Shown here one piece after another: positions 1 through 5,296 of a DNA stretch of 7,782 bases. Under the pieces are notes generated by a model. The model did not search any database and was not told where the DNA came from. It saw only the letters and a list, made by a program, of their open reading frames with translations. A program made the translations under genes and the position numbers. Source of the DNA: an uncultured Mesocricetibacter sp. (GTDB lineage Bacteria > Pseudomonadota > Gammaproteobacteria > Enterobacterales > Pasteurellaceae); assembly GCA_905373425.1 (NCBI GenBank), contig CAJPST010000105.1, positions 1-7,782 on the forward strand, read 5' to 3'. The stretch's first letter is position 1, and every line of letters starts with the position of its first letter.

Positions 1-243
1 GACTAAGGCGATACGCTGTTTTTCATTCAAATTATTGACCGCACTTTTAATCGGTATTTTATGTTGTAAGTGCTCCGCTCCGTTACGGACTTTTCTTAAT
101 CTTCCCTGTTGATTTAGTTTATTAATATCCCGACGTGCCGTGGCAGGTGAAATATTAAAGGTTTTAATAATTTCAGAGGTGGAAAGAAGGTGCCTTTCTT
201 TTAATAAATCTAAAATCTGATTGTGACGGTAACTCTCGTTCAT
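1..243 (-). CDS. ulaR: UlaR, DeoR-family repressor of the ascorbate genes (N-terminal part, cut by window edge)
   Basis: The reverse strand from 243 encodes 81 residues beginning MNESYRHNQILDLL, open to the window edge. The family is about 250 residues long, so roughly the C-terminal two thirds (the sugar-phosphate sensing domain) lie outside. What is visible is the DeoR-type winged helix-turn-helix: a first helix around residues 7-17, the HTH around 20-43, with the recognition-helix block SPATARRDINKL at 32-43, then KVRNGAE at 51-57. From memory, that block and KVRNGAE match E. coli UlaR almost exactly, which decides between UlaR and other DeoR-family members. UlaR represses the ascorbate genes and is relieved by an ascorbate-derived phosphate, L-ascorbate 6-phosphate in E. 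coli. The ATG at 243 is preceded by an AGGGCGA stretch a few bases upstream. It lies 98 bases downstream of ulaG on the same strand, the same ulaG/ulaR order as in E. coli. Its codons include an uptake signal sequence. Confidence 0.9.
   Translation of the reverse strand, partial: MNESYRHNQILDLLKERHLLSTSEIIKTFNISPATARRDINKLNQQGRLRKVRNGAEHLQHKIPIKSAVNNLNEKQRIALV
38..46 (-). repeat. DNA uptake signal sequence (Hin type)
   Basis: ACCGCACTT on the plus strand is the complement of the 9-base core AAGTGCGGT used by Haemophilus-type competence systems. It lies inside the ulaR reading frame, where it contributes the codons for K-S-A-V. Confidence 0.9.
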
Positions 244-296
244 TATGTTCGCCCTATAATCCTTATTTCAATAAACTTAATGAACTCTTGATGCAA

Positions 297-332
297 TGCC
301 GCCGATGTCGTGCAAATGTGACAAAGGCGGCA
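297..332 (-). other. Two-step hairpin between ulaG and ulaR
   Basis: TGCCGCC (297-303) pairs with GGCGGCA (326-332). Inside this, TGTC (306-309) pairs with GACA (320-323) across a 2x2 internal loop, leaving a 10-base apical loop. In the ulaG-to-ulaR transcript this would form a GC-rich stem just 3' of the ulaG stop codon at 342. It is not followed by a U-run on the minus strand, so it does not look like a simple intrinsic terminator. An mRNA-stabilising or processing element is an inference. Confidence 0.6.
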
Positions 333-341
333 ATACTTGAA

Positions 342-1433
342 TTAGAGCATTGATTTAAATTGAATATTAGGCTCTTGCTCGAAGCAGTCATCAAAACCGC
401 GTGGATGGTGATATTCTATCAAGTCTTTATCTTGCGGGTAAACATATTTGCCACCGACTTCCCAGATAAACGGATGGAATTTATATTGCAGGCGATCTTT
501 GCGCATCCGCCATAAATCAATGATTTCCTGCGTGCTTGCCATAAAGTTGGTCCAAATATCGTGGTGAACAGGAATGATAACATTAGTACGCAAACATTCT
601 GCCATGCGCAACAGATCAATAGACGTCATTTTATCTGCAATACCCACAGGGTTTTCACCATAGTTGTTCAGTGCCACGTCAATGTCAAATTGTTTTCCGT
701 GTTTAGCAAATTGAATCGAGTAGTGGGAATCTGCACCATGGTAAATGTTACCGCCCGGGGTTTTGAATACGTAATTCACCGCTTTACGCCCCATTTCTTC
801 ATCGGACGGGCACAAACCTGCCAATTCGCCACCTTGTTCTTCCGCGCCTTCTACTGGTAAGGTAACTAAGCAAGTACGGTCAAAAGAATCCAATGCATGA
901 ATTTCCACGTCTTTCAGTTTCACTACATCGCCAGGTTTAACTGTGATTAAACGATCTTCCGGCACGCCCCATTTTTTCCATAATTCGGTACAATGCCAAG
1001 GACCAACGAATTTTACATGATCTAATTTCGGGTTATTTACAATCGCAGCCGCCACATTCACATCAATATGATCGCTGTGATAGTGGGAAGCTAAAATGAA
1101 ATCCACTTCGTTAATTGCAAACGGATCCAACACCATTGGTTGCGCACGCAAATTTGGCTGTAATTTGCGCACACCCGCCATATTCGCCATTTGGTGACCG
1201 CGTACCATGTCTTTTACTTTTTTGGTACTTTTACCACGGCTGCACCATAAATCCATACAAATATTGGCACCGCCAGGGGTTTTTATCCATACACCGACGC
1301 AGCCTAACCACCACATCGCAAAGTTGCCTTCCGGCACCACTTCATTTTCAATTTCTTCATTTAACCAAGTACCCCATTCTGGGAAGGTGGAAAGAATCCA
1401 ACTTTCACGGGTAATTTCATTAACTTTAGCCAT
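342..1433 (-). CDS. ulaG: L-ascorbate-6-phosphate lactonase UlaG
   Basis: This 363-residue protein belongs to the metallo-beta-lactamase superfamily. It hydrolyses cytoplasmic L-ascorbate 6-phosphate, made by the PTS, to 3-keto-L-gulonate 6-phosphate. The metal-binding signature H-x-H-x-D-H is present as SHYHSDHIDVN (H117, H119, D121, H122). Further conserved blocks are GADSHYS (233-239, with D235), DVALNNYGENP (252-262) and PVHHDIW (289-294). Its start and end, AKVNEITRESWILSTFPEW and YHHPRGFDDCF, closely match E. coli UlaG as I remember it (354 residues). The extra length is mainly a Glu/Gly-rich loop near residues 195-217. The start was placed at 1433 because GAGGAG lies 7 bases upstream. 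An in-frame ATG at 1448 overlaps that ribosome-binding site and would add five residues not seen in the family. The gene is divergent from the permease gene, as in Enterobacteriaceae, and ulaR follows on the same strand. Confidence 0.97.
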   Translation of the reverse strand: MAKVNEITRESWILSTFPEWGTWLNEEIENEVVPEGNFAMWWLGCVGVWIKTPGGANICMDLWCSRGKSTKKVKDMVRGHQMANMAGVRKLQPNLRAQPMVLDPFAINEVDFILASHYHSDHIDVNVAAAIVNNPKLDHVKFVGPWHCTELWKKWGVPEDRLITVKPGDVVKLKDVEIHALDSFDRTCLVTLPVEGAEEQGGELAGLCPSDEEMGRKAVNYVFKTPGGNIYHGADSHYSIQFAKHGKQFDIDVALNNYGENPVGIADKMTSIDLLRMAECLRTNVIIPVHHDIWTNFMASTQEIIDLWRMRKDRLQYKFHPFIWEVGGKYVYPQDKDLIEYHHPRGFDDCFEQEPNIQFKSML

Positions 1434-1440
1434 ATGATAA

Positions 1441-1446
1441 CTCCTC
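1441..1446 (-). promoter_or_regulatory. Ribosome-binding site that decides the ulaG start
   Basis: The minus strand reads GAGGAG with 7 bases to the ATG at 1433. The more upstream in-frame ATG (1446-1448) overlaps this site and has no comparable ribosome-binding site. Confidence 0.85.
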
Positions 1447-1471
1447 ATTTTAGGTCAGGGCGGAATAATAT

Positions 1472-1497
1472 AATCATTTATAATCATAAACAATCAT
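1472..1497. repeat. Three exact 10-base-phased AATCAT repeats upstream of ulaG
   Basis: AATCAT occurs at 1472-1477, 1482-1487 and 1492-1497, exactly one helical turn apart and 39-64 bases upstream of the ulaG start. On the ulaG coding strand each reads ATGATT. The position and helical phasing suit a binding array for a regulator, with UlaR the obvious candidate. That assignment is inference, and AT-rich DNA can produce such patterns by chance. Confidence 0.4.
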
Positions 1498-1528
1498 CAA
1501 GATAAAAGAAACTCTTTTTTTTAAATTT

Positions 1529-1544
1529 TGTGATACATCTCTCA
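1529..1544. promoter_or_regulatory. Possible weak CRP site on the ulaG side
   Basis: TGTGA (1529-1533), a 6-base spacer and TCTCA (1540-1544) match the CRP consensus TGTGA-N6-TCACA with one mismatch. It is centred about 103 bases upstream of the ulaG start. No clear promoter at a standard distance could be paired with it. Confidence 0.35.
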
Positions 1545-1662
1545 TTTTTTCTTGTGGATGTGTGCGAACGCATCTTTATCTCATTGTTTTATAGTTTATT
1601 TTATAGGTTGTTGAGATTTAGGGAGGAACTAGGGGTTGCAAAAAGAGCGGTTATTTTTTTCA

Positions 1663-1689
1663 TGATTTTTATTGTGATTTTTTTTGATT
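1663..1689. repeat. Three TGATT repeats upstream of the ulaA promoter
   Basis: TGATT occurs at 1663-1667, 1675-1679 and 1685-1689, spaced 12 and 10 bases, immediately upstream of the CRP-like site. They point towards ulaA in the same sense that the 1472-1497 copies point towards ulaG. A shared UlaR-binding element is possible. The T-rich background makes this weak. Confidence 0.3.
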
Positions 1690-1692
1690 AAA

Positions 1693-1714
1693 AAGTGTGA
1701 TCTATTTCACAAAT
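1693..1714. promoter_or_regulatory. CRP (cAMP receptor protein) site of the ulaA operon
   Basis: TGTGA (1696-1700), six bases, then TCACA (1707-1711) is a full match to both CRP half-sites, with AT-rich flanks. Its centre at 1703.5 lies 61.5 bases before the start point predicted from the -10 box at 1753-1758. That is the classical class I activation distance. Ascorbate operons are known to need CRP in E. coli. Confidence 0.8.
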
Positions 1715-1752
1715 TCTCAAAAATAATCTTTTTTTAGCGTATTGGAAAGTGT

Positions 1753-1758
1753 TATGAT
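1753..1758 (+). promoter_or_regulatory. -10 box of the ulaA operon promoter
   Basis: TATGAT differs by one base from TATAAT. With a 17-base spacer the -35 position (1730-1735) is only a T-run, a poor match to TTGACA, as expected for an activator-dependent promoter. The predicted start near 1765 gives an untranslated leader of about 85 bases before the ATG at 1850. Confidence 0.6.
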
Positions 1759-1849
1759 TCGCAAAGTCAAATCCCGTAGGGGAGCAGTTTGAACATCGTG
1801 AAGTGTAAACTTTAATTACTTATCCACTTAATAAATAAGAGGTACTCTT

Positions 1850-3637
1850 ATGGAAATGCTAACCGATATTTTGGTCTTTCTGAAAGACCAAGTATTAAAT
1901 AAAGCACCATTTCTACTTGGTATAGTTGCATGTATCGGCTACATCTTGCTGAAAAAAGATACAACAACTATTATCAAAGGCACAGTGAAAACCATTGTTG
2001 GTTTTATGATCGTGCAGGCCGGTTCCGGGTTTTTGGTGACTAACTTTAAACCTGTTATTGAGGGACTGTCTAAATTCCATAATTTAACCGGTGCAGTAAT
2101 CGACCCGTACACCAGTATGCAGGCCACTATTCAAACTATGGCGGATAATTATGCTTGGGTCGGTTACGCAGTTATTGGGGCATTGTTGATTAATATCTTA
2201 TTGGTAGTATTTAGAAAGCTAACCGGTATTCGCACCATCATGCTCACCGGGCATATTATGTTCCAGCAAGCGGGTTTAGTAGCGGTGTTTTATATGATCA
2301 TCGGTGCCTCCATGTGGGAAACGATCATCTACACTTCCGTATTAATGGCATTATATTGGGGTATCTCTTCTAATATTATGTATAAACCGACCCAAGCGGT
2401 TACTGGCGGGGCAGGTTTTTCAATCGGGCACCAACAACAAATCGCTTCGTGGATTGCGGTAAAACTTGCTCCTAAACTCGGTAATAAAGACGACTCCGTT
2501 GATCATATGAATTTACCGAAATGGTTGCATATTTTCCACGATAGTATTTCGGCTACAGCTTTGGTAATGACGGTGTTCTTTGGCATTATTTTGCTTTCCT
2601 TCGGCTTAGGTAATCTGCAAACTATGGCAGGTAAAACCCACTGGTTTATGTATATTCTTGAAATGGGCTTGAAATTTGCCGTTGCTATTCAAATTATCGT
2701 TACCGGCGTACGTATGTTCGTTGCAGAGCTATCCGAAGCTTTTAAAGGGATTTCCGAGCGTGTAATTCCTAATTCCGTTCTGGCTATTGACTGTGCGGCA
2801 ATTTATGCGTTTTCTCCGAATGCAATGGTATTCGGCTTTATGTGGGGTGCTATCGGTCAATTTGTTGCTGTTGGTCTTTTACTGGGCTTCAGTTCTCCTA
2901 TTCTGATTATTCCGGGTTTTATCCCAATGTTCTTCTCCAATGCGACCATTGGTGTATTTGCTAACCAATTCGGTGGTTGGAAAGCAGTAATGAAAATTTG
3001 TTTTGTGATGGGGATAATTGAAGTTCTAGGTTCCGCTTGGGTTATCGAAATGTTGGCAAGCCAAGGTACTACTTTTAACGGTTGGATGGGTATGGCTGAC
3101 TGGGCTTTATTCTTCCCGCCGATTTTACAAGGTATTATTAGCGTGCCGGGCTTCTTCTTCATTATTGTGGCTTTATCAATGGTATATATGTATTTCGCCT
3201 CTAAACAATTGCGCGCTGATGAAGCTGCCGCTGCTGCTGCAGGTAAAACCTTAGAGCAAATGGACGGTTACGGTTTAGACGAGGAACCTGTTGTCGAAAT
3301 GCAGGCGGAAGCTAAAAACGTTGAACAAAGCAGTGAGCGCCCTATCCGCATCTTAGCTGTATGCGGCTCTGGTCAAGGTTCTTCTATGATGATGAAAATG
3401 AAGATCAAAGGCTATCTGGATAAACGTGGTATCCCGAATATTATGGATTCTTGTGCGGTAACCGATTATAAAGGTAAATTAAATGAAGTAGATATTATTG
3501 TTTCTTCCAAACATTTAGCGGGTGAAATCGAAGTTGGTGAAGGAAAATCAGTGCTTGGTGTGCAAAACATGCTGAATCCGAACTCTTTTGGAGATGAGCT
3601 GGTCGAACTAATTAATAAACACAACTCTGCAAATTAA
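1850..3637 (+). CDS. ulaA: Ascorbate PTS permease, fused EIIC-EIIB (UlaA-UlaB)
   Basis: This inner-membrane transporter imports L-ascorbate and passes phosphate to it. Its 595 residues exceed the roughly 465 of E. coli UlaA because a UlaB domain is fused at the C-terminus. Residues 1-452 are the EIIC membrane part with many hydrophobic helices. They contain TGHIMFQQAG (133-142), the GHQQQ block (193-197), FVAELSEAFKGIS (290-302) and LAIDCAAIYA (311-320, D314), all nearly identical to E. coli. H135, Q139, H194/Q195 and D314 fall where substrate contacts are reported for UlaA, from memory. A hydrophilic linker (about 453-497, with six alanines at 459-464) leads to the EIIB domain (about 498-591). 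Its P-loop AVCGSGQGSS carries the phosphocysteine C505. AAGAGG lies 7 bases before the ATG. It is the first gene of the operon, 63 bases before ulaC. Confidence 0.96.
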   Translation: MEMLTDILVFLKDQVLNKAPFLLGIVACIGYILLKKDTTTIIKGTVKTIVGFMIVQAGSGFLVTNFKPVIEGLSKFHNLTGAVIDPYTSMQATIQTMADNYAWVGYAVIGALLINILLVVFRKLTGIRTIMLTGHIMFQQAGLVAVFYMIIGASMWETIIYTSVLMALYWGISSNIMYKPTQAVTGGAGFSIGHQQQIASWIAVKLAPKLGNKDDSVDHMNLPKWLHIFHDSISATALVMTVFFGIILLSFGLGNLQTMAGKTHWFMYILEMGLKFAVAIQIIVTGVRMFVAELSEAFKGISERVIPNSVLAIDCAAIYAFSPNAMVFGFMWGAIGQFVAVGLLLGFSSPILIIPGFIPMFFSNATIGVFANQFGGWKAVMKICFVMGIIEVLGSAWVIEMLASQGTTFNGWMGMADWALFFPPILQGIISVPGFFFIIVALSMVYMYFASKQLRADEAAAAAAGKTLEQMDGYGLDEEPVVEMQAEAKNVEQSSERPIRILAVCGSGQGSSMMMKMKIKGYLDKRGIPNIMDSCAVTDYKGKLNEVDIIVSSKHLAGEIEVGEGKSVLGVQNMLNPNSFGDELVELINKHNSAN

Positions 3638-3644
3638 TCTGCTG

Positions 3645-3671
3645 TCCCCCGAGCCGGTTGGGTTAGGGGGA
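3645..3671 (+). other. Hairpin between the permease gene and ulaC
   Basis: TCCCCC (3645-3650) pairs with GGGGGA (3666-3671), and CC (3654-3655) with GG (3660-3661) around a GGTT loop, with imperfect pairing between the two. No T-run follows, so read-through into ulaC is expected. It could protect the 3' end of the upstream message or set the ratio of permease to EIIA. Confidence 0.6.
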
Positions 3672-3700
3672 ATACTAAACCGAAAGAGAAGGAGCAACTT

Positions 3701-4162
3701 ATGCTGAAAGAATCCCTTATCGAAAACAACTCCATCAAACTGAATCAAACTGCTGCTAATTGGGAAGAAGCTATTAAAATCGGCACAGATTTATTAGTGG
3801 CATCAGGCGCAATTGAACCGCGTTATTATGAGAATATCATCAGTAAAATCAAAGAAATGGGGCCTTATATCGTGTTGGCACCGGGGTTGGCAATGCCACA
3901 TGCACGCCCGGAAGAAGGCGTAATCCGCACAGCTTTTGGGTTAACTACATTGGCTCAACCGGTCGATTTCGACGGCGAACAAATTTCCGTATTAGTAACA
4001 TTGGCAGGCAGTGATTCTGATACCCATATGGAAGGTATTATGGAAATTACTCAGATCTTTGATGATCCTGACAGCGAAGACGGCGTAAATATTCAAAAAT
4101 TCTTAGATTGTAAAACTCAAGAAGATGTACTTGCCGTTATTGATGCCACATTGAACGGTTAA
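3701..4162 (+). CDS. ulaC: Ascorbate-specific PTS EIIA component UlaC
   Basis: This 153-residue cytoplasmic EIIA protein of the mannitol/fructose-type fold takes phosphate from HPr and passes it to the EIIB cysteine of the upstream fusion protein. The active-site block is LAPGLAMPHARPEEGV (59-74), with H67 as the phosphorylated histidine, equivalent to H68 in E. coli UlaC. The N-terminal part, ESLIENNSIKL, and EPRYYENI are also family blocks. Length matches E. coli UlaC (154). The ATG is preceded by AAGGAG with a 6-base gap. Its position after the EIICB gene and before ulaD supports a role in ascorbate uptake rather than mannitol or fructose uptake. There is no sign of damage. Confidence 0.95.
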   Translation: MLKESLIENNSIKLNQTAANWEEAIKIGTDLLVASGAIEPRYYENIISKIKEMGPYIVLAPGLAMPHARPEEGVIRTAFGLTTLAQPVDFDGEQISVLVTLAGSDSDTHMEGIMEITQIFDDPDSEDGVNIQKFLDCKTQEDVLAVIDATLNG

Positions 4163-4272
4163 TCACTGTAAATCATGGGCTCAATTTGAATGTAACGCGG
4201 TTTTTCGATAAAAAAAGGATATACCGCTATCAACAAATTGAAGTCTCGTCTTAAAAAACAGCGGAAAACGTA

Positions 4273-4281
4273 ACCGCACTT
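4273..4281 (-). repeat. DNA uptake signal sequence between ulaC and ulaD
   Basis: ACCGCACTT is the complement of AAGTGCGGT. It sits in the 154-base gap between ulaC and ulaD. GCGG at 4261-4264 can pair with its CCGC (4274-4277), and TTTT follows. This makes a weak 4-bp hairpin that at most causes partial termination. Confidence 0.85.
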
Positions 4282-4316
4282 TTCAACATTTCACAACTTT
4301 ACAAAGGAAAACAACT

Positions 4317-4997
4317 ATGAGCAAACCGTTATTACAAATCGCATTAGATTCATTGTCATTGGAAAAAGCTGTGGTAGACGCTAAACAGGCGGAAAGTTTG
4401 GTCGAAATTATTGAAGTCGGTACGATTCTTGCCTGTGCAGAAGGCATGAAAGCGGTTTCTACCTTGCGTGCCTTACATCCAAACCACATCATAGTATGTG
4501 ACTTGAAAACCACCGATGGCGGTGCGATTCTAGCTAAAATGGCGTTTGAAGCAGGTGCAGACTGGTTGACGGTTTCCGCAGCCGCGCACCCTGCCACAAA
4601 AGCCGCCTGTAAAAAAGTGGCAGATGAATTTAACGCAGCACACCCTGAATTGAAAGTGAAAAAAGAAATTCAGATTGAAATCTACGGTAATTGGACTCCT
4701 GAAAAAGACGGTAAGGACTGGGTGGAATTAGGCGTAACTCAAGCCATTTACCATCGTTCTCGTGATGCAGAATTGGCAGGCAAAGGCTGGACGGCGGAAG
4801 ATATCGAGTTAATGAAGAAACTATCCGATCTAGGCCTGCAACTCTCTATTACCGGCGGTATTGTTCCGGAAGACATTCATTTATTCAAAGAAATCAAAAA
4901 CACTAAAGCCTTTATTGCAGGTCGTGCGTTAGTGGGTGAGAAAGGCAGAGCTACCGCAGAAGCTATTCGTGCCGAAATTGCGAAATATTGGGCGTAA
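4317..4997 (+). CDS. ulaD: 3-keto-L-gulonate-6-phosphate decarboxylase UlaD
   Basis: This 226-residue TIM-barrel enzyme of the OMP-decarboxylase suprafamily converts 3-keto-L-gulonate 6-phosphate to L-xylulose 5-phosphate and CO2 in a Mg2+-dependent reaction. The expected residues are visible: D11, E33 in IIEVGTIL, the D62-x-K64-x-x-D67 motif (DLKTTD), E121, H146 and R149 in YHRSRD, the phosphate-binding loop SITGGIVPEDI (177-187), and AGRALVG (201-207). This pattern separates it from true OMP decarboxylase (pyrF). It is about ten residues longer than E. coli UlaD, mostly between 107 and 117 (HPELKVKKE), a feature I also recall in the Haemophilus homologue HI1024. AAAGGA lies 8 bases before the ATG. 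The gap after ulaC is 154 bases, wider than between the transporter genes, so a separate or modulated transcript is possible. Confidence 0.95.
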   Translation: MSKPLLQIALDSLSLEKAVVDAKQAESLVEIIEVGTILACAEGMKAVSTLRALHPNHIIVCDLKTTDGGAILAKMAFEAGADWLTVSAAAHPATKAACKKVADEFNAAHPELKVKKEIQIEIYGNWTPEKDGKDWVELGVTQAIYHRSRDAELAGKGWTAEDIELMKKLSDLGLQLSITGGIVPEDIHLFKEIKNTKAFIAGRALVGEKGRATAEAIRAEIAKYWA

Positions 4998-5031
4998 TTT
5001 TTACGATTGTTATAAAACGGCTAAATTTTTG

Positions 5032-5040
5032 ACCGCACTT
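5032..5040 (-). repeat. DNA uptake signal sequence downstream of ulaD
   Basis: ACCGCACTT, the complement of the uptake core AAGTGCGGT, lies 35 bases past the ulaD stop codon. It is followed by TATAA. No inverted partner copy is nearby. Confidence 0.88.
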
Positions 5041-5070
5041 TATAACCTAGAAATCCGAATATATTCGACG

Positions 5071-5093
5071 AAGGACATCATTTCGGTGTCCTT
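5071..5093 (+). terminator. Probable terminator after ulaD
   Basis: AAGGACA (5071-5077) pairs perfectly with TGTCCTT (5087-5093) around a 9-base loop, followed by the moderately T-rich TAGTTATTG. Its position about 75 bases after ulaD and before the tkt promoter fits the end of the ula transcript. The T-tract is imperfect, so efficiency may be partial. Confidence 0.6.
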
Positions 5094-5170
5094 TAGTTAT
5101 TGAATAAATATGAAAAATTTTATGCTCAAGTAAAATATTTGTATATCAACAGGTTAATTACCAGAATATA

Positions 5171-5194
5171 AAATTGTGATCTTGATCACAATTT
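5171..5194. promoter_or_regulatory. CRP site upstream of tkt (perfect palindrome)
   Basis: Two perfect 11-base arms, AAATTGTGATC and GATCACAATTT, flank a central TT. The core TGTGA-N6-TCACA is at 5175-5190, and the whole is very close to the ideal CRP consensus. Its centre (5182.5) is about 80-82 bases before the start predicted from the -10 at 5251-5256, near the -82.5 class I distance. Confidence 0.82.
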
Positions 5195-5250
5195 ATTCTT
5201 TAAATCGCCAAACAAATTAAATTAATCCCTCTTTTTATCTCAAAATGGAG

Positions 5251-5256
5251 TAGAAT
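5251..5256 (+). promoter_or_regulatory. Candidate -10 box of tkt
   Basis: TAGAAT has one mismatch to TATAAT and lies 40 bases before the tkt start codon. The -35 position is poor. The region is AT-rich and other -10 candidates exist, so this choice is tentative. Confidence 0.45.
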
Positions 5257-5285
5257 AAGGCGTATTTCTAATTTAATCACAATGC

Positions 5286-5290
5286 AGGAG
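5286..5290 (+). promoter_or_regulatory. Ribosome-binding site that decides the tkt start
   Basis: AGGAG lies 6 bases before the ATG at 5297. The earlier in-frame ATG (5282) sits just upstream of this site, so it cannot be served by it. Confidence 0.85.
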
Positions 5291-5296
5291 AAAAAA

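Larger units (their letters stand above)
1434..1849. promoter_or_regulatory. Divergent control region between ulaG and the ulaA operon
   Basis: This 416-base AT-rich stretch has no gene. It separates the minus-strand ulaG/ulaR unit from the plus-strand transporter operon. It holds one strong CRP-like palindrome (1693-1714), a weaker one (1529-1544), two arrays of short TGATT-like repeats (1472-1497 and 1663-1689), and a good -10 box for ulaA (1753-1758). UlaR operators are expected here from the E. coli arrangement, but I cannot assign them with certainty. The part between about 1550 and 1660 shows nothing I can name. Confidence 0.8.

Noticed and set aside
561..1437. Plus-strand open frames opposite ulaG (561-860, 1115-1414, 1207-1437)
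   Set aside because: They are antisense shadows of a well-conserved enzyme gene, have no family resemblance and have no convincing ribosome-binding sites.
1434..1448. ulaG starting at the upstream ATG (1448)
   Set aside because: That ATG overlaps the GAGGAG ribosome-binding site of the ATG at 1433, and the extra residues MRSYH are not part of the family.
1801..1829. Imperfect inverted repeat AAGTG...CACTT and repeated ACTT motifs in the ulaA leader, considered as UlaR operator or riboswitch
   Set aside because: Five-base arms in AT-rich leader DNA are too short to support an operator or structured RNA on their own.
2857..3162. Minus-strand open frame inside the permease gene
   Set aside because: It is the complement of transmembrane-helix codons, with no independent evidence of coding.
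5282..5296. Transketolase starting at the ATG at 5282
   Set aside because: The ribosome-binding site AGGAG lies downstream of it and is correctly spaced for 5297. Homology also begins at the second methionine.
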